Below are positions 46,259 through 53,256 of a DNA stretch of 64,000 nt, one piece after another. The position numbers and the translations under genes are program-made. The notes under the pieces were generated by a model. That model was not told where the DNA came from. It saw only the letters and a program-made list of their open reading frames with translations, and ran no database searches. The DNA comes from Prochlorococcus marinus str. MIT 9314. Its GTDB lineage: Bacteria > Cyanobacteriota > Cyanobacteriia > PCC-6307 > Cyanobiaceae. How positions within the stretch are numbered: the first letter of the stretch is position 1; each line of letters opens with the position of its first letter. The stretch lies in the NCBI RefSeq assembly GCF_000760035.1, contig NZ_JNAO01000013.1, forward strand, positions 329,050-393,049. Direction: 5' to 3'.

Positions 46259-46456
46259 TTATTTCCTTGGATCACTCCAAGTCTCTTTGTATAACCAGCT
46301 CAAAAAGGTAAGAGTAAGTATATTCCCAAATGCATAAGTTATTCCTAATAATGGGTCGTAAATATTGGCAATAATCGTAGACATTATAAAGATTATTAAC
46401 CCTGAAACAACCAAATCCTGAATAGGCAAATGGTTAAAATTCACCGAATTTATCAT
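46259..46456 (-). CDS. Small membrane protein
   Basis: 65 residues with two hydrophobic stretches (LVVSGLIIFIMSTIIANIYD and GITYAFGNILTLTFLSWLY) and the ending KETWSDPRK. Convergent with the preceding peptide gene. Not recognised. Confidence 0.5.
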   Translation of the reverse strand: MINSVNFNHLPIQDLVVSGLIIFIMSTIIANIYDPLLGITYAFGNILTLTFLSWLYKETWSDPRK

Positions 46457-46536
46457 TTGATAATTTTTTAATAGATTAAATTAATTATAAAACCAACAAG
46501 TACCTTATTTTTTTATAAGGAAATATCATTTAAGGT

Positions 46537-46767
46537 ATGAATAATTTTAGGATTGCTAAAGTAATTATAGTTTTTTCATCATTATCGTATTTGAGTGTTT
46601 CTTTTTTAAGAAATTATAATTCTCTAGAAAATATAGAAAAAAGGTGTATTCTTAAATTTGAAAAAGATTTTAAAAATAATTTGGAAACATCTCATGAAAA
46701 ATGGAATCAAACTTTAGATTTAGCTGATAACAATTATTTAAAATGTATGGGAATACCTCAGTATTAA
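46537..46767 (+). CDS. Membrane-anchored or secreted small protein
   Basis: 76 residues: an N-terminal hydrophobic segment (VIIVFSSLSYLSVSFL), then a charged helical part with two cysteines (RCILKFEKDF and YLKCMGIPQY). The stop lies 2 bases before the DUF2839 start, suggesting coupled translation. Not recognised. Confidence 0.55.
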   Translation: MNNFRIAKVIIVFSSLSYLSVSFLRNYNSLENIEKRCILKFEKDFKNNLETSHEKWNQTLDLADNNYLKCMGIPQY

Positions 46768-46769
46768 TT

Positions 46770-46985
46770 ATGGGAGAGGCAAAGAGAAGAAAAAATTTAG
46801 GTATTCCGCCTAGAGAAAAAACTGAAGATATAAAGATGCCTCAACTTGATAAAAAAGCCATACAACAAAAAGTAAGGTCTACATTGTATAAATATCCAAT
46901 TATCCCTTTTCTTTTTTATGGAGCTGCAATATTGATCCTAATCGGAGGTCTATTTTATGTTTTCAAATCCTTCAAAATAGCTTAA
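46770..46985 (+). CDS. DUF2839-like small membrane protein
   Basis: 71 residues from ATG 46770. The N-terminus MGEAKRRKNLGIPPREK is the signature of DUF2839, followed by a C-terminal membrane helix (FLFYGAAILILIGGLFYVF). A paralogue with the same opening is at 49190. Function unknown; the family is widespread in cyanobacteria. Confidence 0.75.
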   Translation: MGEAKRRKNLGIPPREKTEDIKMPQLDKKAIQQKVRSTLYKYPIIPFLFYGAAILILIGGLFYVFKSFKIA

Positions 46986-47056
46986 TTAAAAGGATTATTA
47001 ATTTTGATATTTATGATTTTTTGGCATGATCAATTAAAAAACTTGAAGGATAATAA

Positions 47057-47152
47057 ATGAGCAATTTTTATTTTGCAAAAATAATCAAAGAAATAATATA
47101 TGAGAATTATTTACAGTTGACACCATCATATGGTGTTGTAATTTTAGATTAA
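47057..47152 (+). CDS. Possible 31-residue peptide
   Basis: MSNFYFAKIIKEIIYENYLQ...; its ATG overlaps the stop of a 15-codon ORF (ATGA, 47012-47059). Only composition and overlap support it; it may be non-coding. Confidence 0.25.
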   Translation: MSNFYFAKIIKEIIYENYLQLTPSYGVVILD

Positions 47153-47165
47153 ATTAAAACTATTT

Positions 47166-47300
47166 ATGAAGAAAATAAATAAAAAATATTATGAAATAAT
47201 GCGTCAAGCTGATAATGCAGTTGGAAGAAAAGAAGTAGTTAGTTTATTAAAAAAAGCTGCAATAATTATGTCTAAATCTGAGGAAAACTTAGCTGCTTAA
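47166..47300 (+). CDS. Small helical protein, 44 residues
   Basis: 44 residues: MKKINKKYYEIMRQADNAVG then RKEVVSLLKKAAIIMSKSEE. Basic, helical, soluble. The ATG and balanced composition suggest a real gene, cut off from the next gene by a convergent short minus-strand ORF. Not recognised. Confidence 0.5.
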   Translation: MKKINKKYYEIMRQADNAVGRKEVVSLLKKAAIIMSKSEENLAA

Positions 47301-47309
47301 ATTAAAAAA

Positions 47310-47441
47310 CTATTTTATTAGGATAAATAAAACACCATAAAGGATGATTGATGAGGATGCAGCCATAATGATAAATGGTAGTATCATTCCTGAGTTTAAC
47401 CATCTTAAAAGTCTAATTTTTTTGTTAATTACTCTTGGCAT
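47310..47441 (-). CDS. Small single-span membrane protein, 43 residues
   Basis: 43 residues: basic start MPRVINKKIRLLRWLNSG and one membrane helix (MILPFIIMAASSSIILYGVL). Charge distribution predicts a cytoplasmic N-terminus. It converges with the 44-residue gene, 9 bases apart. Confidence 0.5.
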   Translation of the reverse strand: MPRVINKKIRLLRWLNSGMILPFIIMAASSSIILYGVLFILIK

Positions 47442-47666
47442 CTTTTCTGATTCCCTTAATTGCAACCTAACAAGTAAATAAATGGTGTAAATGATTAATT
47501 AATCTTTTTAAATATGATTCTTTAGATATTTTGGAATTAAATTTTTTAAAGAAAATTATTTTAATTGTATCTGGATTTTTTATCTTAAGAGAAATTTTTA
47601 GGTAATTAATACCTTGTATTCTTAAAATTTCTTATGCAAGATTTAGAAACATTAGATTTCTAAATA

Positions 47667-47942
47667 ATGATTAAAAATTTTAAAGAGGGCCCTGAAGAAT
47701 TTAAAGATTATGATTCAGAACTGTTACTTAAGATTCTAAATAAGACATCACTGGAGAATGAAAAAGGCGATGATAAAGAACTATTTGTAGATGAAAATTG
47801 GAAAATTAATTCAAAAAATATGAGTAATATAATTCATTCAGATAATTCAAATTTGAAAAGAATATTATCAGATATTTTCCCTAATAAAAAAATAGTGATT
47901 CAGGATAATAATGATGGGTCGCAAACAATTTTCTTATCCTAA
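47667..47942 (+). CDS. Small acidic hypothetical protein
   Basis: 91 residues, Asp/Glu/Asn-rich, soluble (MIKNFKEGPEEFKDYDSELL ...), ending IVIQDNNDGSQTIFLS. No known domain. Isolated, with about 225 bases before it that hold no supported feature. Confidence 0.5.
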   Translation: MIKNFKEGPEEFKDYDSELLLKILNKTSLENEKGDDKELFVDENWKINSKNMSNIIHSDNSNLKRILSDIFPNKKIVIQDNNDGSQTIFLS

Positions 47943-48041
47943 TTTAGGAAATGTTAAAAATTTGTTTGTGCTATCTATTAAATATTTTTTTTGAGAAAAA
48001 TTTAGTAAAAATTACTCTCGCAGAATTGATTTAAAGATGTT

Positions 48042-48106
48042 ATCGTTCTCTTACGTTCATCCAAGTTTATATCTCTGGACGCATGAAATGGGAGTAGGGA
48101 ACGGGA
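48042..48106 (+). promoter_or_regulatory. Diverged glutamine-riboswitch-like element (glnA / downstream-peptide type)
   Basis: ATCGTTCTC (48042-48050) and GAACG (48099-48103) could form the closing P1 stem; a second CGTTC is at 48054. TCCA/TGGA (48060-48063, 48076-48079) could be P2, followed by GGACGCATGAAATGGG and AGTAGGGAACGG. This order resembles the cyanobacterial glnA RNA consensus (AUCGUUCAUC...GACGGAAGUAGG...GAAGGAACG), but with substitutions. It ends 22 bases before the ATG of a 56-residue protein, as expected for a downstream-peptide element. Confidence 0.5.
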
Positions 48107-48128
48107 TTCTCATTAACTGCAAAAGATC

Positions 48129-48299
48129 ATGAATAACCTCTTACAAATAAGAGAAAAAATCAAAAGAGCCAATAGGCTATATGAAGCCCAGCTTTTGGCT
48201 ACTAAAAGTGGAGAAGTTACTCCATACAAAAGATCCGTCTTTGAAGAAAGAATCAGGAAAACACAAAAAGAAATGAAATTGAAAAACTCAAAAAATTAA
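48129..48299 (+). CDS. Small basic helical protein, 56 residues, below a possible riboswitch
   Basis: 56 residues, strongly basic and helical (MNNLLQIREKIKRANRLYEA, then TPYKRSVFEERIRKTQKEMK). No membrane span. Its leader carries the glnA-like RNA element, so it may respond to glutamine. In other cyanobacteria such RNAs control glutamine synthetase inactivating factors or short peptides, also small and basic; whether this protein does the same is inference. A terminator follows 25 bases after the stop. Confidence 0.7.
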   Translation: MNNLLQIREKIKRANRLYEAQLLATKSGEVTPYKRSVFEERIRKTQKEMKLKNSKN

Positions 48300-48323
48300 A
48301 TCTTTTTTGAAACTGATCAATTA

Positions 48324-48352
48324 AGAGGGGGTTTTATCCCTCTCTTTTTTTA
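48324..48352 (+). terminator. Rho-independent terminator
   Basis: AGAGGG pairs with CCCTCT over an 8-base loop, followed by a run of T. It ends the riboswitch/56-residue gene transcript. Confidence 0.75.
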
Positions 48353-48490
48353 TTTTTATAAAAACAACGTAATTATTCTTTTATTTTTTCGATTATCGAT
48401 TATTAAAAAGAACATAATTTTGATGCTTTTACTATTGATTTAAATTATATAAATGGCAAATTTAATTCATTAATTAAGAGGTAAATAAAT

Positions 48491-48781
48491 ATGTTTAAAA
48501 AGAAAAATAAAAAAATTAAAATCTTACCCAATAAATCAAATTTAGAACAAGTTTTATGGTTTATAGAAAATTATTTGCCCCAAAAGAAAGATCGAGATGT
48601 TCAAAAAAAATTGCATATGGATAATCTAGAAGTAGAGAATATTAAGATATTTTCTAAATTAGCCTCTACACGTTCTAAAACATTATTTCCGATTACAAAA
48701 AATACGACAATCTCTTTTACCTTTGGTAATTGGGCCTTGCCTTACCTGAAATTGCTTAAGAAAATAGGAATAGCTAAGTAA
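48491..48781 (+). CDS. Small basic hypothetical protein
   Basis: 96 residues, Lys-rich (MFKKKNKKIKILPNKSNLEQ), with a central helix VLWFIENYLPQKKDRDVQKK and a C-terminal half ISFTFGNWALPYLKLLKKIG. An AGGTAAATAAAT leader precedes the ATG. Could bind nucleic acid by charge, but no domain is recognised. Confidence 0.55.
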   Translation: MFKKKNKKIKILPNKSNLEQVLWFIENYLPQKKDRDVQKKLHMDNLEVENIKIFSKLASTRSKTLFPITKNTTISFTFGNWALPYLKLLKKIGIAK

Positions 48782-48936
48782 GAAAATTGTGATCGGCTAG
48801 AACTAGATTTATCCCGCAAATAAAAATAAATAAAGATTAAAAAGTCTCTGAAAGTTCTTTTCGAAATTTAAGGAGGAATACTTACTTTACATAAAAAATA
48901 CAATTGCTAAGTTTAAGATAAGAGATCTATTCATTA

Positions 48937-49083
48937 ATGTTTCTAAATTATCTGCCTAGTGAAATGGTTGAAGTTGTTGGTTTGACAATGATTTTTTCAT
49001 TTCTAGTTGGAACTATCTTAATTTTGTTATTTACATCAGATCAGGCAAATACAAAGAATCTATATTTAAAGAAGGCTAAATAA
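48937..49083 (+). CDS. Small single-span membrane protein, 48 residues
   Basis: 48 residues: MFLNYLPSEMVEVVG, then a membrane helix (LTMIFSFLVGTILILLFTS) and a charged tail ending LKKAK. Type resembles small photosystem or electron-transport subunits; unrecognised. Confidence 0.5.
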   Translation: MFLNYLPSEMVEVVGLTMIFSFLVGTILILLFTSDQANTKNLYLKKAK

Positions 49084-49189
49084 ATTTTAAATAATTTGTT
49101 TATCTACAAAGGACTTCTGTTTTTAATAAAGTTAACTCGCAGGTGTAGAACATAATTTTTAATATTAATACATAAACAAATTTAAGATT

Positions 49190-49387
49190 ATGGGCGAAGC
49201 TAAAAGAAGAGAAGAATTAGGATTGCCACCTAGACAAAAAAATGAATTAAATAAATCTGATAGATACTTTTCATGGCTTCCAATTACTAAATCAAGAATT
49301 AAGAAATATCCTTATATGGGTGTAGCAACAATGGCACTTGGAGCGATAATTTTCTTAGTAAGTGGAGGCGCAAATAGTATTAATTAG
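49190..49387 (+). CDS. DUF2839-like small membrane protein
   Basis: 65 residues opening MGEAKRREELGLPPRQKN, the DUF2839 signature shared with the gene at 46770, and ending in a membrane helix (YMGVATMALGAIIFLVSGGA). Function unknown. Confidence 0.78.
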   Translation: MGEAKRREELGLPPRQKNELNKSDRYFSWLPITKSRIKKYPYMGVATMALGAIIFLVSGGANSIN

Positions 49388-49415
49388 TTAGATTTTGGCT
49401 TGACTTAGAATATAT

Positions 49416-49676
49416 CTAAGATTTTTTTTGTAATAGTTTAACACCAGATATTATTGAGATTATTGAAGCTATACCAAGAAATATCGAGTAAAAAGGTTGC
49501 AAATTAATAATGCCAAAATTACCCGTATGCCATTTTATTAACCAAAAAGCATCTACTCCTAATGGTTGAAGAATACTATAAATAGTCCCAGATACAATAG
49601 TAATTAGTAAGGGGATTGCTGAAATTGCGGTTATTTTTCTGTGAATTTTTCTTTGAGTTGTTTTTAATTTTTCCAT
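49416..49676 (-). CDS. PepSY-TM-like small membrane protein
   Basis: 86 residues. RKIHRKITAISAIPLLITIV with its histidine resembles the first helix of PepSY-associated membrane proteins; WLIKWHTGNFGIINLQPFYS adds a second histidine between helices, and a third helix (IFLGIASIISIISGVKLL) follows. Paired His could bind haem or metal, but this is inference. Last gene of a seven-gene minus-strand operon; it starts at the base next to the stop of the DUF3721 gene. Confidence 0.6.
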   Translation of the reverse strand: MEKLKTTQRKIHRKITAISAIPLLITIVSGTIYSILQPLGVDAFWLIKWHTGNFGIINLQPFYSIFLGIASIISIISGVKLLQKKS

Positions 49677-49898
49677 TTATTTCCTCAAATAGATATGTAA
49701 TTCTTTTTCGTTTTTGCATGGCATCCATTTATCTTGATTCTTATGTATTCCTTCGCAACCAAGTTCTATAGATCTATTTTTGGCCTCCTCTTCAGAAAGA
49801 AATGTACCCCTCATATGTGCATACGAATAACTATTGAAATTTAGAGATAAGAAAAATAAAAAAATTAAAAATTTAAATTTTCTAAGAAAAATATGCAT
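49677..49898 (-). CDS. DUF3721 secreted protein
   Basis: 73 residues: signal peptide (about 1-27, FLIFLFFLSLNFNSYSYA), then SEEEAKNRSIELGCEGIHKN and QDKWMPCKNEKELHIYL. The C...H-K...WMPC arrangement is the DUF3721 signature. Two cysteines in the mature part can pair. It is 21 bases downstream of the DUF411 gene in a probable operon. Confidence 0.75.
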   Translation of the reverse strand: MHIFLRKFKFLIFLFFLSLNFNSYSYAHMRGTFLSEEEAKNRSIELGCEGIHKNQDKWMPCKNEKELHIYLRK

Positions 49899-49919
49899 TA
49901 TTTCAAATAAGTATTTGTA

Positions 49920-50438
49920 TTAAGGAGAGATCTTATCAAATATTTTTGTTTTGCCAGTACTACTAAATGAAACTACTTTGTAGTTCTCATAATCATGCGA
50001 GTGTGAGCCGTGAGAATGCATTTCCATTCCTGGAGAGCCAAGTGGCATGCCCGGAACTGCTATTCCATTGATATTTGGTTTTTCTCTAAAAAGTTTGTTG
50101 ATTGATTCAATCGGGACATGTCCTTCAATCTTATAGTTAGCTATTTGAGCTGAGTGACATGATCTCAGGTTATTGGGAATTTGATATTGGTTTTTAATTA
50201 CTGAAACATCCTCAACTATATTATCAACAACCTCGAATCCATTATCTCTTAAATGATTTATCCATTTTTTGCAACAACCACATGATGCTGATCTGTAAGA
50301 AACAACTTTTGGGATATCTATATTTTCTTGAGTTAAAGCAATGCTCTTATTTGGATCAATTATATTTGTAAAAAGAATTCCAGAAAAAATTAGATAATTT
50401 AAAAATCCTCTTTTCATAAATATTTTATTAAATGCCAT
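49920..50438 (-). CDS. DUF411 metal-binding protein
   Basis: 172 residues with an N-terminal hydrophobic segment (about 11-27). The thioredoxin-like DUF411 domain has C53-x-C55-C56 (SYRSASCGCCKKWINHLRDN), then C94 (LRSCHSA), H107 (EGHVPIESI), and GIAVPGMPLGSPGME. A His-rich stretch HSHGSHSHDY comes near the C-terminus. Family members bind copper or related metals in the periplasm. Sits after a 64-base gap behind the MauE-like gene. Confidence 0.88.
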   Translation of the reverse strand: MAFNKIFMKRGFLNYLIFSGILFTNIIDPNKSIALTQENIDIPKVVSYRSASCGCCKKWINHLRDNGFEVVDNIVEDVSVIKNQYQIPNNLRSCHSAQIANYKIEGHVPIESINKLFREKPNINGIAVPGMPLGSPGMEMHSHGSHSHDYENYKVVSFSSTGKTKIFDKISP

Positions 50439-50502
50439 ACTAATTACTACGATTAAATTTAATATTTAAATAAAACATAAATGAAAATTTATTAAATCGC
50501 TA

Positions 50503-50952
50503 TTAAATTAAAATTAAGACACTCATAATTGCCATTAAAAGATTTTCGATAAAACTAATAATTCCCAAAGGAGTTTTTGCATATCCACCAATACATGCAC
50601 AATTTAATTTTAATTTATCCAAATAAACAGCCTTAAATACTGAAATCATTCCAGAAATTCCCAGTATTAGAGCAATAAAAATAATTAAAGAGGGTGGAGA
50701 AGAATTAAGAAAACTTATTCCAATTAATAATTCGCAAAAAGGATAAATATATATCCAGCCATCAAATTTAGAAGATATTAAATCATATTTCTTATAACTT
50801 GTTCCAAAACCTTCAATATCCATAAGCTTGAGCATCGCTAAAAGACAAATTGATATTCCCATAAAAATTTGGAAACTTTTAAGCAATGAAATGGTTATCA
50901 GAAATGAAGTACCAAAGACCGCTATTAAGGGGGTAAATGACTTAATCTTCAT
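50503..50952 (-). CDS. MauE/DoxX-like membrane protein
   Basis: 149 residues, four hydrophobic helices. NCACIGGYAKTPLG (C118, C120) precedes the last helix, which has the typical Ser-x-x-Glu (SFIENLLMAIM). This resembles MauE, thought to support disulfide or reducing-equivalent transfer across the membrane. Its start is 2 bases after the stop of the 76-residue gene, so it belongs to the same operon as DUF411. Confidence 0.75.
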   Translation of the reverse strand: MKIKSFTPLIAVFGTSFLITISLLKSFQIFMGISICLLAMLKLMDIEGFGTSYKKYDLISSKFDGWIYIYPFCELLIGISFLNSSPPSLIIFIALILGISGMISVFKAVYLDKLKLNCACIGGYAKTPLGIISFIENLLMAIMSVLILI

Positions 50953-50954
50953 TT

Positions 50955-51185
50955 TTAACTTTTGAGGATAGAGTCACAAATACTAGATGGGTTTGCTTGT
51001 TTAACTATTTTTAGTCTTTTGATAAGCTTTTCCCGATCTATTTGATGTTTTAAATATTTAATACATAAATTTTTTTCCTTATATACCTTCGCTATTGGAG
51101 TAATCTTTAAAGCAATTGCAAAAGTACCAATAACTAAAAGAATGTTTGTAAAAAGTCGAATGTTTGGTCGAAAATTAGATCTCAT
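50955..51185 (-). CDS. Small single-span membrane protein, 76 residues
   Basis: 76 residues: basic start MRSNFRPNIRLF, a membrane helix (TNILLVIGTFAIALKITPIA), then a Lys-rich periplasmic part with two cysteines (KNLCIKYL and SSICDSI). Its ATG overlaps the stop of the 38-residue gene (ATGA). Confidence 0.65.
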   Translation of the reverse strand: MRSNFRPNIRLFTNILLVIGTFAIALKITPIAKVYKEKNLCIKYLKHQIDREKLIKRLKIVKQANPSSICDSILKS

Positions 51186-51298
51186 TCGTATTCTTTATTT
51201 CTGTCAATAACTTCCCTTAAATATATATCTTTTAGCTCGTCATTGTATCCATTTTCTTTTGCAAATTTCTCTAATTCCTTCAACTCTTTTTCTGTCAT
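51182..51298 (-). CDS. 38-residue acidic peptide in the DUF411 operon
   Basis: MTEKELKELEKFAKENGYND..., charged and helical. It overlaps its neighbours on both sides: TAATG at the 5' end and ATGA at the 3' end. Such overlaps strongly suggest coupled translation. Function unknown. Confidence 0.65.
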   Translation of the reverse strand: MTEKELKELEKFAKENGYNDELKDIYLREVIDRNKEYE

Positions 51299-51441
51299 TA
51301 ATCAGATTTGGATATGTTGTTTTTCATATCTTCAATTTGGTTGATTAATTCATCTAACCATTCTGTATTATTTTCGGATCTTTTCTGAAAATATCTAATT
51401 TTAGGTTGATTTATTTCTAGTGTCTCATAATCTCCACTCAT
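51298..51441 (-). CDS. 47-residue acidic peptide, first gene of the DUF411 operon
   Basis: MSGDYETLEINQPKIRYFQK..., acidic and helical, no membrane span. Its stop shares one base with the next start. The promoter must lie upstream of 51441. Function unknown. Confidence 0.6.
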   Translation of the reverse strand: MSGDYETLEINQPKIRYFQKRSENNTEWLDELINQIEDMKNNISKSD

Positions 51442-51585
51442 AAAATACGGCTAAATTTATACTCTGCATAATTTAACTAGAGAGATTAGGCACATCAATA
51501 GGTTCTATTACTTATTAGACATTTACTATGAGTAAAAAGTCGTTTTTTAATAGTATAAATATGAATGAATTTATCTTTATAAAAT

Positions 51586-51690
51586 ATGGCAACTAATGAA
51601 GAACTAGAAAAAAGAATTGAGATTTTAGAAAAAGAAGTACAACATCTAAAAGCTGTTCTGCAATATCAAATGAGAAATAAGAAAAAGTGA
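51586..51690 (+). CDS. 34-residue coiled-coil peptide
   Basis: MATNEELEKRIEILEKEVQH...: heptads of Leu/Ile and charged residues throughout, a parallel coiled coil in miniature. It may dimerise. ATG with an AT-rich leader; unknown function. Confidence 0.5.
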   Translation: MATNEELEKRIEILEKEVQHLKAVLQYQMRNKKK

Positions 51691-51867
51691 TTATTGTATA
51701 GCAATGACTCTTGGTCAGATAAGCGTTTTTCTCCTGGTTGTTATAGGTACCTAATGAAAAAGCTAAATATTAAAAATTAGTCCATAATTAAATACTTTTT
51801 AGAAAAAATAAATTTAGTCATTGATATTTAGGACATATTTGTTTTTATATATATAAAACTACTTGAT

Positions 51868-51984
51868 ATGATTAACTCAATAGCTATTTCATTGTTATTA
51901 TTAGGCTCTTTAGTCGCTTACAAGAGACTCAAAAGAAAGAAACGGCAATTTCACGCGCCACCTACAAATCAGCTCCCTAGTTGA
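51868..51984 (+). CDS. 38-residue single-span membrane peptide
   Basis: MINSIAISLLLLGSLVAYKR then a very basic tail (LKRKKRQFHAPPTNQ). One helix followed by positive charges. Convergent with the next minus-strand ORF, 3 bases apart. Confidence 0.45.
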   Translation: MINSIAISLLLLGSLVAYKRLKRKKRQFHAPPTNQLPS

Positions 51985-51987
51985 AGA

Positions 51988-52101
51988 TTAAATTCCGTCT
52001 TCGTCTTCTCCAAAAGGATTGTATCTAATATCCCAGATGAGAACTACTGCTATAGATAAAAGCAATAGTCCAAAAATAACTTGAGGAGGTGGGAATAACA
52101 T
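51988..52101 (-). CDS. 37-residue single-span membrane peptide
   Basis: MLFPPPQVIFGLLLLSIAVV, then LIWDIRYNPFGEDEDGI with an acidic tail. Shape resembles PsbN- or PetN-like small subunits, but I cannot assign it. Good ATG and composition. Confidence 0.55.
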   Translation of the reverse strand: MLFPPPQVIFGLLLLSIAVVLIWDIRYNPFGEDEDGI

Positions 52102-52134
52102 TAATGAAATATAACAATTATCAATAATTTTTGC

Positions 52135-52335
52135 TTATGAAAATTTTAAAGGGTAATCGATATTGCTTGGATCTAAATGTTTTGCATAACATGCTGTAGT
52201 GCAATCTACTCCCTCACTATTGATGCTACAAGAAGTTATACATTCAAAAAAACTTTCCAAAGCATCTGAATCTTTAAAATTTGAATAAATGTCATTTTTC
52301 ATGTTCAATCTTCCATTCTGAAGCTTATCTAGCAA
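52135..52335 (-). CDS. Small protein with twin CX3C motif
   Basis: 66 residues (55 if the ATG at 52302 is used). Cysteines C32-x3-C36-x8-C45-x3-C49 (ECITSCSINSEGVDCTTAC) form a twin CX3C pattern, as in helical-hairpin disulfide proteins. It lacks a signal peptide, so a disulfide fold or metal site in the cytoplasm would be unusual. Not recognised. Confidence 0.55.
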   Translation of the reverse strand: MLDKLQNGRLNMKNDIYSNFKDSDALESFFECITSCSINSEGVDCTTACYAKHLDPSNIDYPLKFS

Positions 52336-52371
52336 TTAATTTTTAATAATGTCAAATTTTAGGTAAAGTAC

Positions 52372-52635
52372 CTAATAACCATTTTTTTTAAAATAACTAT
52401 TGAATCTATAAGTTTTTTCCCACCCTTCCTCTAATAGTTTTTTATATTCGTTTCTCGCTTCTTCGATAGATTCAACCCTAGAGCCTTTCATAACTGGCTT
52501 ACTTGGTCGCTTAAAAACGCAACCATAAGAGATTAAAATTGCATTGATCATGAATGAGTTCTTAGAACTATCTTCAAAAGATTCAAATATTTTAATCCTC
52601 GATTTGGCTTTATTGATTAAAGTAAATTTTTCCAT
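52372..52635 (-). CDS. DUF1651-like protein with start codon abutting a terminator-like hairpin
   Basis: 87 residues. FTLINKAKSRIKIFESFEDS opens and SIEEARNEYKKLLEEGWEKT closes, matching DUF1651 (helix ending in GW). There is no Shine-Dalgarno: the seven-U tract of a GGGCG/CGCCC hairpin runs straight into the ATG. Translation may be leaderless or rely on a start within the U tract. One of four DUF1651 members here. Confidence 0.65.
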   Translation of the reverse strand: MEKFTLINKAKSRIKIFESFEDSSKNSFMINAILISYGCVFKRPSKPVMKGSRVESIEEARNEYKKLLEEGWEKTYRFNSYFKKNGY

Positions 52636-52659
52636 AAAAAAAGGGCGTTAGCTTCGCCC
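52636..52659 (-). terminator. Terminator-like hairpin directly upstream of a start codon
   Basis: On the minus strand GGGCG-AAGCTAA-CGCCC followed by seven T and then the ATG of the DUF1651 gene. It could end an upstream minus-strand RNA, or control the gene by attenuation. Confidence 0.65.
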
Positions 52660-52678
52660 CAATCAAAAAGCGGGATAA

Positions 52679-52858
52679 TCCCCATCACCCAGCCTTTTTA
52701 AAATCTTAGCACTACATATGGTGTTTGTAAGTATTTAAAATTACCTATTGATGGGGTTGTTTGTTCCTGTTTAATTTGTCATTATAGGAGTCCCCATCAC
52801 CTAGGCTCGTAAGAGTCTTTTTTTTTGCTATTTTCCCTTTTAGGCTTAAGCCCTTTTT
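52679..52858 (+). ncRNA. Candidate small RNA or attenuator with alternative pairing
   Basis: TCCCCATCACC(C/T)AG occurs at 52679-52692 and 52791-52804, and GATGGGG (52750-52756) can pair with either copy. CCTA-GATGGGG (52744-52756) with CCCCATC-TAGG (52792-52805) makes a long hairpin whose right arm overlaps the left arm of a terminator, AGGCTC-GTAA-GAGTCT followed by nine T (52803-52826). A second weaker hairpin, GGCTTAAGCC plus CTTTTT, ends at about 52858. The DUF3303 gene starts 72 bases later. Confidence 0.5.
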
Positions 52859-52929
52859 AATTAGTGTTTAAAGACTTTTTATTTAATTTTTAAATTCGAT
52901 AATTAATAATTAAAAAAATAATTTTATTC

Positions 52930-53241
52930 ATGCAAACTTACATCGTTCACTGGCAATTTCCAGATCAAGAAAGTCATATGCAAGGGGCCGAAGCTTTTGC
53001 GGGTTTTGTGGAAGGAGGATGCGAAGGTGATGAATTTGATGGGTTTAAAGTTCTTAATAGAGTAGTAAATCCTGAGGGGGCTAATGGTTGGGCAATAGTT
53101 GAATCTTCAAACCATCAGAACATTTGGAAATGGAGTAGTATCTGGGTCGATAATTTTGGTGTAGAAATTGAAGTTACACCAGTTTTAACAGATAAAGAAT
53201 TTCTTTCTGTCCATAAAGAAATTGCAGCAGCTTCTAACTAA
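52930..53241 (+). CDS. DUF3303 family protein
   Basis: 103 residues. MQTYIVHWQFPDQESHMQGA opens, GFKVLNRVVNPEGANGWAIV sits in the middle, and GVEIEVTPVLTDKEFLSVHK closes: the DUF3303 ferredoxin-like pattern. A shorter paralogue is at 60050. Function unknown. The structured RNA region upstream may control it. Confidence 0.82.
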   Translation: MQTYIVHWQFPDQESHMQGAEAFAGFVEGGCEGDEFDGFKVLNRVVNPEGANGWAIVESSNHQNIWKWSSIWVDNFGVEIEVTPVLTDKEFLSVHKEIAAASN

Positions 53242-53256
53242 TAGTTAATTTTTTAA

